From contig NZ_CP132294.1 of assembly GCF_030734285.1 (NCBI RefSeq), positions 1,054,001 through 1,118,000 on the forward strand: a stretch of DNA of 64,000 nucleotides, written 5' to 3'. The stretch comes from Natronococcus sp. AD-5. GTDB lineage: Archaea > Halobacteriota > Halobacteria > Halobacteriales > Natrialbaceae. The notes under the pieces were generated by a model that searched no databases, was not told where the DNA came from, and saw nothing but the letters and a program-made list of their open reading frames with translations. Positions 43,382-52,965 of this stretch are shown piece after piece; position 1 is the stretch's first letter; every line of letters starts with the position of its first letter. The position numbers and the translations under genes were made by a program.

Positions 43382-43609
43382 CTATTCAGTGAGCGGAAGA
43401 AACACTCCGAAGATCCAGATTGAGGAAAAGCCGATGAGAAACCCGATACCTTCGGCGTAGGTAAACAACGTGTTCTCCCATGTAGGGATTTCTCCATAGA
43501 ACACGTGACCGAGTATTTCTCCACCTGCACCCAGGGTGAGCAGTCCGAGGCCGAACAGGAACCCTGCTTTGGTTAGAAAAGCGTAATTGAGATCACCATA
43601 TCGTCCCAT
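43382..43609 (-). CDS. Small two-helix membrane protein (DUF7860-like)
   Basis: 75 residues starting MGRYGDLNYAFLTKAGFLFG and ending FGVFLPLTE. Two membrane segments (GFLFGLGLLTLGAGGEILGH and GIGFLIGFSSIWIFGVFLP) separated by the loop PTWENTLFTYAE. The MGRYGDL start and LPLTE end are features I recall from a small haloarchaeal family (DUF7860). Function unknown. Confidence 0.7.
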   Translation of the reverse strand: MGRYGDLNYAFLTKAGFLFGLGLLTLGAGGEILGHVFYGEIPTWENTLFTYAEGIGFLIGFSSIWIFGVFLPLTE

Positions 43610-44096
43610 GGGTGAAGATGTGCGTTTGCCGCATTAGTAATTTCGCCTCATTCCTGATATTAGAGCAATCAGATACAGTGGCTCATAATTAGTTGCCGAG
43701 TGTCTCTCAAACCGATAAGGTGAAATTCGTATCGCTTCTTGGCGAAGAGAACGTGTGCCATCTTCATACTGAAGACTAGATTAATTAACCGGATTAATTG
43801 GAAGTACCGAAATTAAGCGTTTTTTGGATGATCTGACGCGATGCCATCGAACCGAGGAGATACCAGACGAGTGAAAAGAGGCAATTCGGATTCGTCCGCA
43901 ATTCCGAAGAGTCGCGACGGAACCACGGGGGTCCAACCGTACCACGACGTTCCCGTAGGCCTGTGAAGACGGGACGCTCCACCTACGCGGCGCCGTCTTC
44001 GCCCTCGAGTGTCGCGGCTCTCGATCCGTTAAGTCAATCAGTGACGCGGTTGATGGTGGCACGTATGATTCGACGGCCTTCGCGGAGGGGAGACGC
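43610..44096. other. Gene-free, partly AT-rich stretch
   Basis: Nearly 490 nt. The first ~250 nt are AT-rich with runs such as TTAATTAACCGGATTAATTG. A 41-residue plus-strand frame at 43840 and minus-strand frames show no convincing protein pattern. I see nothing I can name. Confidence 0.45.
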
Positions 44097-45104
44097 GTGA
44101 ACGCGGAACTGGACCTGCTGGTGCGACTCGGCGACTACGAGCGGCCGCAGGACGTCGCCGACCGCGCCGTCCGTGCGGAGGAGCTCGGCTTCGACCGCAT
44201 CTCGATGGGCGAGACGACGGGCTGGAACATCGTCCCGCCGCTGACGCTCGTCGCCGACCGCACGGACGAACTCGGCATCTCGAACGACGTCATCTCGCCG
44301 TTCGGCCGGTCGCCGGCGCTGCTCGCCCAGACGGCGCTGACGCTGCACGACGCTTCGGACGGCCGGTTCCGGCTCGGGCTCGGCCCGAGTTCGCCCGCGA
44401 TCACCGAGCGCTGGCACGGCGAGGCGTTCGACCGCCCGCTCCGTCGCACGCGGGAGGCGATCGAGATCGTTCGAGCGGTCTACGAGGAGGGCTCCCCCGC
44501 TTACGAAGGTGAAATATTCGACGTCGCCGGGCTCAACTACGAACGGGAGCTCCCCGAGCGCCCGCCGCCGATCGACCTCGGGACGCTCGGACCCAAAGCG
44601 ACGGAGATGGCGGGTCGGTTCGGCGACGGCTGGGCGCCCCAGTTGTTCACGAAAGGCGGCCTCGAGGAGCGACTCGAGGACCTCGAGCGCGGCGCCGACC
44701 TCGCGGGCGGGGATCTCTCGGAGCTGCGCGTGAGTCCGATCGTCCGCGGAATCGCGTCGGCGGACCGCGAGCGGGCGCGCGACCTCGCCCGCGGGACCAT
44801 CGCGTTCATGCTCGGCGCCTACGGCCCGTACTACGGCGACTCCGTCGCCGACCAGGGTTACCCCGACGTCATCGCCGACGTCCGGGCCGCGTGGGAGGAT
44901 CGGGATACCGACGCCATGGCCGCGCGGCTCCCCGACGAGGTGCTGGACCAACTGGCCCCCGCGGGCACGCCCGAGGAGGTTCGCGAGTGGGTCGCGGAGT
45001 ACGCCGCGATCGACGGCGTCGACGCCGTCCGCGTCGGTTTCGTCGACGGCATGACCGACGAGGACAAGGAGACGACGATGGAAGCCGTCGCCGACCTAGT
45101 GTAG
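44097..45104 (+). CDS. LLM-class F420-dependent oxidoreductase
   Basis: 335 residues from GTG 44097 (MNAELDLLVRLGDYERPQDV). A TIM-barrel of the bacterial luciferase-like type: RAEELGFDRISMGETTGWNI, LHDASDGRFRLGLGPSSPAI, then RFGDGWAPQLFTKGGLEE. This haloarchaeal branch (TIGR04024-like) is thought to use coenzyme F420. The substrate is unknown. The start is GTG with no strong upstream signal. Confidence 0.85.
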   Translation: MNAELDLLVRLGDYERPQDVADRAVRAEELGFDRISMGETTGWNIVPPLTLVADRTDELGISNDVISPFGRSPALLAQTALTLHDASDGRFRLGLGPSSPAITERWHGEAFDRPLRRTREAIEIVRAVYEEGSPAYEGEIFDVAGLNYERELPERPPPIDLGTLGPKATEMAGRFGDGWAPQLFTKGGLEERLEDLERGADLAGGDLSELRVSPIVRGIASADRERARDLARGTIAFMLGAYGPYYGDSVADQGYPDVIADVRAAWEDRDTDAMAARLPDEVLDQLAPAGTPEEVREWVAEYAAIDGVDAVRVGFVDGMTDEDKETTMEAVADLV

Positions 45105-45151
45105 CTCGAGAGACGGAGCGAGGCACGGACGAAGGCGGCTCGAGTCGTCTC

Positions 45152-45922
45152 TCAGCGATTGCGGGCGCGCAGGGAGATGCTCTTCACGCCGTACGCCTGG
45201 CACGCACCCTGTGCCCGCTCCGAGACGAACTCGTACTGTGGATTTTCCCTGACCTCGACGTCCGCGAAGCCCGGCATCTCGATCACGTCGGTGTAGTCGT
45301 CGATCTGCATGGCGCCACCGATGCACGCCGCCCAGAGGTCCGCGTCGCCCTTGATTCGCTCCGGCATCTGCCGCTCGCTGATGATGTCCGAGATCGCCAG
45401 CCTCCCGCCGGGGACGAGAACGCGGCTCACCTCCTCGAAGACGCGCTCTTTCTTCGCGGAGAGGTTGATCACGCCGTTCGACAACACGGCGTCGATGGTC
45501 CCGTCCTCGAACGGTAGCTCCTCGATGTACCCTTTTTCGAAGGAGACGTTCGGTACTCCGGCTTCGTCGCGGAGTCGGCGCGACTTCGCCAGCTGTTCGT
45601 CGGTCATGTCGAGCCCGATCACGTGCCCGCCGTCGCCGACTCGAAGCGCCGCGACGAAGGCGTCCGTCCCGGAGCCGCTGCCGAGATCGAGGACGCGATC
45701 CCCCTCGGTGAGGTCGGCGAGATCCACGTGATAGCCGACGCCGGCGAAGGAATCGACGGCCTCTTGCGGGATCCGATCGAGCTCCGTGGGCGAGTAGCCG
45801 AGTCGCTCCGCCAACCCGCGTCCCATTTCGAAATGAAACTCCTCGTCCGGTTCGTCGGCGACGTCTCGGTATATTTCTTTTACCCTGTTCTCCAGTTCGC
45901 GTTCGTTGACTGTGGTGCTCAT
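45152..45922 (-). CDS. ArsM-like SAM-dependent methyltransferase
   Basis: 256 residues. SAM site VLDLGSGSGTDAFVAALRVG (motif I), then VIGLDMTDEQLAKSRRLRDE and ELPFEDGTIDAVLSNGVINL. Cys in DLWAACIGGAMQ and GACQAYGVKS lie where arsenite methyltransferases keep two of their As-binding cysteines. The N-terminal Cys of that set is not obvious, so arsenite may not be the real substrate. 13 nt behind the OsmC pseudogene on the same strand, probably co-transcribed. Confidence 0.8.
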   Translation of the reverse strand: MSTTVNERELENRVKEIYRDVADEPDEEFHFEMGRGLAERLGYSPTELDRIPQEAVDSFAGVGYHVDLADLTEGDRVLDLGSGSGTDAFVAALRVGDGGHVIGLDMTDEQLAKSRRLRDEAGVPNVSFEKGYIEELPFEDGTIDAVLSNGVINLSAKKERVFEEVSRVLVPGGRLAISDIISERQMPERIKGDADLWAACIGGAMQIDDYTDVIEMPGFADVEVRENPQYEFVSERAQGACQAYGVKSISLRARNR

Positions 45923-45935
45923 CTGAGTGCCCTCG

Positions 45936-46484
45936 TTAGGTAACGATCACGTCGGTCTCGAGCGGAGCCTCGTTCGTGATCACGTCCAGCAGCGGCGACG
46001 TCTCCTCGACCCGTTCCCGGAGTTCGATGACCTCGTCGTCCGAGGCGTCGGTCGTGATGTACGTCGTGCAGGTCATCGTACTGTACCCCGGCCGGACGTC
46101 CTCGGATATCCCGAGGAACCCTCGAAGGTCGATGTCGCCGTCCAGTTCGAATCGAAGTTCCTCGAGTTCGACGTCCATGGCCGCGGCGTTCGCCGCGTAG
46201 CCGACGCTCAGACACGATCCGAGCGCGGCGAGCAGCAACTCGACCGCGTTCGGCGCGGTCCGCTCGCCGAGGATTTCCTCCGGTTCGTCCCCCTCGATTC
46301 GGAACGACTGCGTTCGGATGCGGTCGCCGGCCTGATCGAACTCGTCGATCGTCGTCGCACACTACAGGGCGTCGGTCCACTCGGTTTTCGCGCGAAACCT
46401 GAATCGCCCGATGTCCGGGTCCTCCGAGATCGCTTCGACCGCCTGACCGAGCTGTTCGACGTCGACGCCGTTTTTGACTGTCAT
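45936..46484 (-). pseudogene. OsmC-family gene interrupted by an in-frame TAG
   Basis: One continuous reading frame of 183 codons from ATG 46484 to the stop at 45936-45938, broken only by TAG at 46362-46364 (codon 41). Before it: MTVKNGVDVEQLGQAVEAIS and FRFRAKTEWTDAL; after it CATTIDEFDQAGDRIRTQSF, ELLLAALGSCLSVGYAANAA and the OsmC-type end. OsmC/Ohr proteins reduce organic hydroperoxides with two Cys. The interruption lies in the first beta-sheet, where homologues have an ordinary residue. Alternatives: sequencing error or suppression. A restart after the TAG would lack the first strands. Confidence 0.8.
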
Positions 46485-46747
46485 CGTCGTTGTTCACCTC
46501 TACTGTTGGTTTCGTTCGTCGCCGGGAGAGGCGGTCCGCGTCGTCTCCGGATCGTCGATCGACGGTTCCGGTTCGGTTCGCCCTCCCGCCAGAAACGATA
46601 CGGCGATTCGGATAATGTACGTAACTAGTGAAATTCGGGTACCCGCTGCTTCTGTTGCAGCCGCCGGGCTGCAGTCACCGGCTGCAAAGGTGACGCCCGC
46701 CATCGCTTCCGCTCCGTTCCGAATCGTCCGCACCTCGCGACGGCTCG

Positions 46748-47602
46748 TCAGTTCGTCGGCGTTTCGAGCGCGAGCGGCCGGGCCTCGCGCCGGTAGGACT
46801 CGTAGACCGACTCCGCCCACTCGCGCACCGCCGGTGCGTCGGTGTCGATCATGACCCGCACCGTTCCGCTGTCGGGGTTGTAGCCGCAGATGCCGACCCG
46901 GTCGTCGAAGAGGCAGATACCGTAGTCCAGCAGATCGTCGTGAAGCAGGACCGTGAGGTTCCCGCTTTCCAGGGTTTCCGCCGACAGCTCCGGGTACGTC
47001 GAACGAATGTATCGGGCGACGCTCGGCGGATCGATGATCTCGGTTCGCATGCCGTCGACGATCCGCCGACAGAGTTCGGTTCGACAGGGCTCGAGCAGGG
47101 CCAGGTCGAACCCGACGAACCGGAACTGCTCCGTCTCCCGCAGCAGCGACACGAATCGGTTCACCGGACGGTACGGGTCGTCGACCGCGGCGGCCGTCAC
47201 GACCGCGTCGGCCAGCGTCTCGAGACGTAGATTCCGGACTTCGGCCGGAAGCAAGCGCCAGACGTCGCGAAGCCGGCGCTCGGTTTCGAACCGTTCGAGC
47301 AGCTCCACCATCCCCGATGCGACGAACGCGCCGAGTTGCGTGGTCTCGTACCGGTGTCCGTTCCTGCGGATCCAGCGTCGTTCTTCGAACTCGCGAAGCG
47401 TCCGCCCGATCGTCGACGACGAGACGCCCGTCAGCTCGCGGAGGTCGGCGCGACTCCGCGGTCGTTCGGCCAGCGCCTCGAGGACGGCGATGCGGTGTTC
47501 CGATCGTGTGAGGTACGCGACGTCGTCGATGGCGGTCGATCGCGCCGTCGTTCCACCGCCGGTTCCTCCGTGGTCGTCGCCCTCGTCGAGGTGCGGAGCC
47601 AT
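46748..47602 (-). CDS. HTH transcription regulator with FilR1-like sensor domain
   Basis: 284 residues from ATG 47602 (MAPHLDEGDD). Winged-helix near residues 30-90: LTRSEHRIAVLEALAERPRS, RADLRELTGVSSSTIGRTLR and WIRRNGHRYETTQLG. The rest (FETERRLRDVWRLLPAEVRN, GNLTVLLHDDLLDYGICLFD, DRVGICGYNPDSGTVRVMID) is the FilR1-type domain of methanogen and haloarchaeal regulators. Likely a ligand-dependent repressor. An ATG at 47617 is an alternative start. Confidence 0.83.
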   Translation of the reverse strand: MAPHLDEGDDHGGTGGGTTARSTAIDDVAYLTRSEHRIAVLEALAERPRSRADLRELTGVSSSTIGRTLREFEERRWIRRNGHRYETTQLGAFVASGMVELLERFETERRLRDVWRLLPAEVRNLRLETLADAVVTAAAVDDPYRPVNRFVSLLRETEQFRFVGFDLALLEPCRTELCRRIVDGMRTEIIDPPSVARYIRSTYPELSAETLESGNLTVLLHDDLLDYGICLFDDRVGICGYNPDSGTVRVMIDTDAPAVREWAESVYESYRREARPLALETPTN

Positions 47603-47701
47603 GCCACCCGTACGCACGCATTCCTCTTAGTTCGGGTGGACCGTTGCGAACTGAAACGGACCGAATCGCGACCTGAACGGCGTCACTACGGCCGGGTAGC
47701 G

Positions 47702-48667
47702 TTACGGTTCGATGACGAGTTTCCCGAAGAAGCTCTCCTCCATCACGTCGCGCTGCGCCCGTGCGGCCTCCTCGAGGTCGTAGCTCCGGGCGACGTCGAT
47801 CGAGAGTCGACCGACGGCCATGAGGTGCGCGACTCCGCGCAGCGGCACGCGCAGATCCGGCGTGTTGAACATGCTCATGAACCGGTAGCTGACGTCCTTC
47901 GAGCGGGCCGCGCCGTCGTTCGTGAACGCCGGGTCGGGGCTGTTTTCGCCGATGCCGACGACCCTGGCGCCCTCGGCCGCGACGTCGGCGTCGAACTGGA
48001 GGTAGTCGTCGAGTCGGTGGTCGAGGATCGCGTCCACGCCGCCGTCGCTCGCCTCGAGCACGGCGTCCGCGAGGTCGTCGCGGCCGTAGTCGAGGACGGT
48101 CTCGGCGCCGCGCTCCTCGAGGACGTCGTGGTACTTCTCGGAGGCCGTCGTCACGACGCGGGCGCTCACGGCGTCCCCGATCTGGACGGCGACGTGGCCG
48201 ACGCCGCCGGAGCCGCCGTGGACGAGACAGCGCTCGGCGGGCTCGAGGCCGGCGTGGTCGATCAGCGCGCGCCAGGCGGTGACGCCGACGACGCCCGCCG
48301 TCCCCGCCTCGGTCGCGTCGACGCCGTCGGGGAGGTGGACGACGCGGTCGGTCGGCACCGTCGCGTACTCGGCGTACGACCCCTGGAACGATCCGTTCCC
48401 GATGCCGGTGCCGTAGACGCGGTCGCCCTCGGCGAAGCCCTCGACGTCCGATCCCGTCTCCGCGACGGTCCCGGCGAAGTCGACGCCCGGCGTGAAGGGG
48501 GCGTCGGCCGGCGGGTACGAGCCGTCCCGGAAGTAGGTGTCGACGGGGTTGACGCCGGCGGCGTCGACCTCGAGCAACAGTTCGTCCGCCGCGGGATCGG
48601 GCCGATCGATCTCTTCGACGTGCAATACGTCCGGACCGCCGTGTTCCGAAAGTCGTACGGCGCGCAT
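47702..48667 (-). CDS. NADPH:quinone oxidoreductase-like (zeta-crystallin family)
   Basis: 321 residues from ATG 48667 (MRAVRLSEHGGPDVLHVEEI). Medium-chain dehydrogenase fold without zinc: VDAAGVNPVDTYFRDGSYPP, GVDFAGTVAETG, the nucleotide loop CLVHGGSGGVGHVAVQIG and DAILDHRLDDYLQFDAD. It probably reduces quinones or enones with NADPH. The upstream in-frame ATG at 48682 gives five extra residues. A regulator gene lies downstream on the same strand, 99 nt away. Confidence 0.88.
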   Translation of the reverse strand: MRAVRLSEHGGPDVLHVEEIDRPDPAADELLLEVDAAGVNPVDTYFRDGSYPPADAPFTPGVDFAGTVAETGSDVEGFAEGDRVYGTGIGNGSFQGSYAEYATVPTDRVVHLPDGVDATEAGTAGVVGVTAWRALIDHAGLEPAERCLVHGGSGGVGHVAVQIGDAVSARVVTTASEKYHDVLEERGAETVLDYGRDDLADAVLEASDGGVDAILDHRLDDYLQFDADVAAEGARVVGIGENSPDPAFTNDGAARSKDVSYRFMSMFNTPDLRVPLRGVAHLMAVGRLSIDVARSYDLEEAARAQRDVMEESFFGKLVIEP

Positions 48668-48793
48668 GACGATCGAGACCACGCACCGGGGCGCAAAAAG
48701 GTACGCTATCGAATCCGTCGGAAGACGATACGCATCCGATCCGATCGATCTACGCTGGAACAGCGATCGGTAGACCGGTACCCGCGCCGAGAA

Positions 48794-49411
48794 CTACTCG
48801 GATTTCGTCGACATCCGGGGCTTGTTCCCGTACTCTCTGGCCGTGGTGATTCCCTCGTTGTACTCTCCCGCCCACGACGCGAGGACGTCGAAGGTGGCGA
48901 ACGATCGCAGGGATTCGTCGAGGATCGTCGCCTCGAGCAGTTCAGCGTCGTACTCCGCGCCGACGAGCGACGCGTAGCCGCCGGCGATCACGCCGATGGC
49001 GTAGAGCGACCCGGTTTCGGTGCGATCCGATTGCACGTACTCCAGTTCGAGCACCGTCTCCTCGCCGTGCGGTTCGTTCTCGATTATTTCGACGTCCTCC
49101 CGCTCGATCTCTAGTTTCTCCTCGACGGTTTTCTCCGTCTCGGAGAGTTCTTCGACGGAAACCCCCTGCTCCTCGAGGTACGCTTCGAATCCGCCGACGT
49201 TTTCGATCCTGGCGTTCTCGGCCCGTAACACGCCCCCCTCGACGACGTCCATCTGCTGGTTAACCGGGAGTTCGAGTTCCTCCTCGTTCAGGTCGTCGAG
49301 AAACGGCGGGTTCGTTTCCGCTTCCTCGAGCGTCTCCTCGGTACAGCCGCTCACCGCGACGACTGCTGCGACGCCGATCCCGCCGCGTTTCAACAGCGTG
49401 CGTCGATTCAT
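48794..49411 (-). CDS. Tat-type lipoprotein of unknown function
   Basis: 205 residues from ATG 49411: MNRRTLLKRGGIGVAAVVAV followed by SGC, a twin-arginine signal with lipobox. The mature part is very Glu-rich (NEEELELPVNQQMDVVEGGV, EKLEIEREDVEIIENEPHGE) with one alpha/beta domain and a Tyr-rich end. Probably anchored outside the membrane. Related in style, not obviously in sequence, to the other lipoproteins here. Divergent from the antiporter gene. Confidence 0.75.
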   Translation of the reverse strand: MNRRTLLKRGGIGVAAVVAVSGCTEETLEEAETNPPFLDDLNEEELELPVNQQMDVVEGGVLRAENARIENVGGFEAYLEEQGVSVEELSETEKTVEEKLEIEREDVEIIENEPHGEETVLELEYVQSDRTETGSLYAIGVIAGGYASLVGAEYDAELLEATILDESLRSFATFDVLASWAGEYNEGITTAREYGNKPRMSTKSE

Positions 49412-49571
49412 AGGTAGAGAATTACGGCGGCGCGGTCCGCCGATAGAAGGTACGTATCTGAACGGAACTGAAAACGGTTCTCCCCGCAGGTGCATGTTTT
49501 ATTGTGGGGACGTCGTGGCGCGTGATTTGCAACGCCAATACCTTTTGAGACGGCTAAAATAACGACTCCCG

Positions 49572-50882
49572 ATGGTCCTCGAAGCCTTCCAGTTGTACGA
49601 TCTATTACTCGTTCTCGTCGGGATCGCCGTCCTCGGAGCCGCAATTCTACCGCGGTTTATCGCGGAATTGCCGGCGACGGATCCGCTCTTTTACATCGTA
49701 TTCGGATACGTCCTGTTCTCGCTTCCGCTCGGTATTCCGGAACCCGATCCGCTCGCACAGGGGCACATGACGGAGCGGCTCACCGAACTCGGCGTCATCG
49801 TCGCGCTGATGACCGTCGGTCTAAAAATCGATCGACCGCCCGGCTTACGGTCCTGGGAGAGCGCGTGGCGGTTGATCGGGATCACGATGCCGCTGACGAT
49901 CGGTCTGGCGGCGCTGGTCGGCTGGTGGGCCGGCCTCGCGGTTCCGACGGCGATGCTCTTCGGCGCCGTGATCGCGCCGACCGATCCCGTGATCGCCTCC
50001 GAAGTACAGGTCGAAGGGCCCGGAGGGAGCACCGAAGAGGAACCGAAAGAGGACGCGGCCGGCCGGAGGGACGAAGTTCGATACGCGCTCTCGGCCGAGT
50101 CGGGTCTCAACGACGGGTTCGTGTTCCCGTTTACGAACGTAGCGATCGCGATGGCGCTCGTCGGCGTCTCCCCCGCCAACTGGATCGGCGAGTGGATTCT
50201 CGTCGACGTGCTGTTCAAAATCGGCGTCGCGCTCGTCGGCGGCCTCGTCCTCGGGTACCTGCTGGCGAGGCTCGTCTTCGTCAAGCCGGTCGAGGAACCG
50301 CTTCCGAAGGCGATGCTCGGGTTGGAAGCGCTGGGCGGAACGTTCGCCGTCTACGGCCTGATCGAATTCCTGGGCGGATACGGCTTCATCGGCGTCTTCA
50401 TCGCCGCGACGGTGCTTCGCGACTACGAACGTCGCCACGCGTTCTACGAGCCGCTGCACGACCTCTCCGAGAAGTCCGAACAGCTGCTCCAGATCGCGAT
50501 CGTAACGCTCTTCGGCGGCGCGATCGCCGGCGGACTGCTCGCCCCGCTGACGCTCGAGTTGTTCCTCGCCGCCGTGGCGATCGTGTTCGTCGTTCGGCCC
50601 GTATCGGGAATCGTGGCCTTGCTCGGCTTCGATCGCAGCTGGAGCGAACGACTGGCGATTTCGTTCTTCGGACTGCGCGGGATCGGGACGTTCTACTACC
50701 TCGCATACGCCCTAAATCAGGCCCCTTTCGCAGATCCGGAGGCTATCTGGGCGCTCGCCGCGACGACGATTCTGCTCTCGGCCGTCGTGCTCGGAATCTC
50801 GGCGACACCGATCATCGAAAAGAGACTCGGAGCGGAAAGTCCGGAACTGGGGGAAGTGATCGGAGAAGAGAGTTCGGGCTGA
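49572..50882 (+). CDS. Na+/H+ antiporter, CPA1 (NhaP-like) family
   Basis: 436 residues with about 12 membrane segments. Signature APTDPVIASEVQVEGPGGS after the fourth or fifth helix, ALSAESGLNDGFVFPFTNVA with the Asn-Asp pair of CPA1 exchangers, and the conserved end FFGLRGIGTFYYLAYALN. It exports Na+ in exchange for H+. A charged loop (about 155-170) is variable in the family. ATG 49572 is supported by AT-rich DNA before it. Confidence 0.92.
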   Translation: MVLEAFQLYDLLLVLVGIAVLGAAILPRFIAELPATDPLFYIVFGYVLFSLPLGIPEPDPLAQGHMTERLTELGVIVALMTVGLKIDRPPGLRSWESAWRLIGITMPLTIGLAALVGWWAGLAVPTAMLFGAVIAPTDPVIASEVQVEGPGGSTEEEPKEDAAGRRDEVRYALSAESGLNDGFVFPFTNVAIAMALVGVSPANWIGEWILVDVLFKIGVALVGGLVLGYLLARLVFVKPVEEPLPKAMLGLEALGGTFAVYGLIEFLGGYGFIGVFIAATVLRDYERRHAFYEPLHDLSEKSEQLLQIAIVTLFGGAIAGGLLAPLTLELFLAAVAIVFVVRPVSGIVALLGFDRSWSERLAISFFGLRGIGTFYYLAYALNQAPFADPEAIWALAATTILLSAVVLGISATPIIEKRLGAESPELGEVIGEESSG

Positions 50883-50950
50883 AAACAGGTACTCTACTTC
50901 GAAACGGTCGATCGTCCCTCAGGAAAACAGGTCGTGAGACCGATCGACGG

Positions 50951-52072
50951 TTACCGAACCGCCTTCGTCGCGCCGTCGATGATCTCGAGCGCCTCTTTCA
51001 ATTCCTCCATCCCCGTCGCGTAGGAGAGGCGGGCGTAGCCCTCGCCGTTCGCGCCGAAGGCGTCGCCGGGGACGACGATCACGTCTCGGTCGAGGACCTC
51101 TTCGCACCAGCCGTCGGGCACCTTCGGCATGGCGTAGAACGCGCCGGAGGGTGTGGGCACCTCGAGACCGGCGTCCTCGAGGCCGTCGAGGACGACGTCG
51201 CGACGCTCTTCGAAGGCGTCGACCATCTCGCGGACCGGCTCCTGCGGCCCCGTCAGGGCCGCCTCCGCGGCGAACTGCGCGGGGGCGGAGGCGCAGGCCT
51301 GGGCGTACTGGTGGACCCGGAGCATGCGCTCGATCCGGCGGTTCGAGGCGACGACCCATCCGAGGCGCCAGCCCGTCATCGAGTACGTCTTCGAGCAGGC
51401 GCTGATGACGACGACGTTGTCCGTCTCGGCGAATTTCAGCGGCGAGTGGTGCTCGCCGTCGAAGACGATGTGCTCGTACACCTCGTCGGAGAGACAGAGC
51501 ACGCCGTGTTCGTCCGCGATGCGAGCGAACTCGCGGATGTCCTCCTCGCTCTGGACGGCGCCCGTCGGATTCGCGGGGCTGTTGACGACGAACGCGGCCG
51601 TCTCGTCGGTGATGGCCTCCTCGACCGTGGCGGGATCGAGCGTGAGGTCGTCCCGAAGCGGGACCGGCTTCGGCGTCCCGCCGGCGATCCGGGTCAGCGC
51701 GTCGTAGGAAACGAAGCCGGGATCGGGGAAGATGACCTCCTGGCCGGCGTCGACGTGGGCCTCGAGGGCCAGGTGCAGCGCCTCGCTGCCGCCCGACGTG
51801 GCGATGACGTCCGCGGGGTCGACGTCGATCCCGTAGTCGCGGTCGTACTTGGTCGCGATCGCCTCGCGAAGCGACCGCGTCCCCTTGTTCGACGTGTAGG
51901 CGTCGGTCCGCTCGGCCTCGATGGCTTCGATCGCGCCGCGGCGAGCGTGTTCGGGGGTCGGAAAGTCCGGCTGTCCGATCCCGAGGTTGATCGCGTCCTC
52001 GCTCGCGGCCTCGAAGACCTCTCGAATACCGCTGATCGACACCTGCTCGACCCGGGCTGCAAACTCCGTCAT
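50951..52072 (-). CDS. Class I/II PLP-dependent aminotransferase
   Basis: 373 residues from ATG 52072 (MTEFAARVEQVSISGIREVF). Landmarks of the aspartate-aminotransferase fold: INLGIGQPDFPTPEHARRGA, NSPANPTGAVQSEEDIREFA, the DEVYEHIVFDGEHHS loop, and the PLP lysine in SACSKTYSMTGWRLGWVVAS. The final Arg that binds the carboxylate is in GYARLSYATGMEELKEALEI. It transfers amino groups between amino and 2-oxo acids; the substrate is not decided. Confidence 0.92.
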   Translation of the reverse strand: MTEFAARVEQVSISGIREVFEAASEDAINLGIGQPDFPTPEHARRGAIEAIEAERTDAYTSNKGTRSLREAIATKYDRDYGIDVDPADVIATSGGSEALHLALEAHVDAGQEVIFPDPGFVSYDALTRIAGGTPKPVPLRDDLTLDPATVEEAITDETAAFVVNSPANPTGAVQSEEDIREFARIADEHGVLCLSDEVYEHIVFDGEHHSPLKFAETDNVVVISACSKTYSMTGWRLGWVVASNRRIERMLRVHQYAQACASAPAQFAAEAALTGPQEPVREMVDAFEERRDVVLDGLEDAGLEVPTPSGAFYAMPKVPDGWCEEVLDRDVIVVPGDAFGANGEGYARLSYATGMEELKEALEIIDGATKAVR

Positions 52073-52207
52073 GACTACACGGGTGTGGCCGATCCCGATA
52101 ACTCTTGATGTGTCTCCCCTTCGCACGGCCGGCGTCGCGAGTGGATGCGATTGTCTACCGGATCGAACGAGTCAAAACAAATATAGGCCCGCTGCCGTAC
52201 AACTGGT

Positions 52208-52867
52208 GTGATGACGACCTCTCGACGATCGTTTCTCGCTGCGGGGGCCGGCGGGGGACTCGCGCTCACGTCCGGCTGTCTGGACGTCGTATTCGGCGGC
52301 GAGCCGCTCGAGTTCGACGCCGATCGCGTCGCCCCGGCCGATGCAGCGCTCGCGGACGCCGACTACGACGAACACGAGATCGACCAACGGTCACTCGACC
52401 GAACGATCGGCGCCGGCGTCGAACGGCAGGTACGCGGCTCGTTCTGGACGTCGACCTACACGAAACGGCGCGAATACGAGGGCGAACTGCGCGACGCGAG
52501 CATGTTCGCCGCGGTTTCGGTACCGGGTATGAAAGCCCTCGGGCGCTCGGTCAACCCGCTCGACGGACTGTCGAGCGAGGAGCTCCTAGAGGAGATTCTC
52601 GAGCGGGTGGACGGCGAGTACGGCTCGATCGAGAACGTCACTCACGAGGAGTCGTTCTCGCTCGAGATCCTCGACGCGGGCCGGGAGGTCGACACCTTCG
52701 TCGGCGAGACGGTGTTCGAGAGCGAGCCGGTAGACGTCGACGTCACGATCACGTCGTTCAACCACGAGGACGACCTCATCGTCCTGCTCGGGAGCCACCC
52801 CGACCTGCTCGCCGAGGAGTCGGCGAACCTCGAGATCCTGATGGAATCGGTCGAACATCCGGTCTGA
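52208..52867 (+). CDS. DUF6517-type lipoprotein
   Basis: 219 residues. Signal MMTTSRRSFLAAGAGGGLAL followed by TSGC: Tat motif (S-R-R-S-F) and lipobox. The mature part LEFDADRVAPADAALADADY, then a run of strands with YTKRREYEG and a DVDVTITSFNHEDDLIVLLG end, matches DUF6517, a haloarchaeal lipoprotein family. Function unknown. Located outside the membrane. Confidence 0.82.
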   Translation: MMTTSRRSFLAAGAGGGLALTSGCLDVVFGGEPLEFDADRVAPADAALADADYDEHEIDQRSLDRTIGAGVERQVRGSFWTSTYTKRREYEGELRDASMFAAVSVPGMKALGRSVNPLDGLSSEELLEEILERVDGEYGSIENVTHEESFSLEILDAGREVDTFVGETVFESEPVDVDVTITSFNHEDDLIVLLGSHPDLLAEESANLEILMESVEHPV

Positions 52868-52965
52868 TCGAACGACGAGACGATCACCGCAGTCTGTCCG
52901 TTCCCTCTACAGAACGTCGCTGTACACCGCCCGGCGAGAACCGCAGCGAAAACGAGAACGCGTCG

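Noticed and set aside
43781-44062. Minus-strand frame of 93 codons in the AT-rich gap
   Set aside because: Ser/Arg-rich without pattern; no promoter or family.
46474-46854. Plus-strand 126-codon frame between the OsmC and regulator genes
   Set aside because: Low-complexity Ala/Arg shadow; the end overlaps the regulator gene on the other strand.
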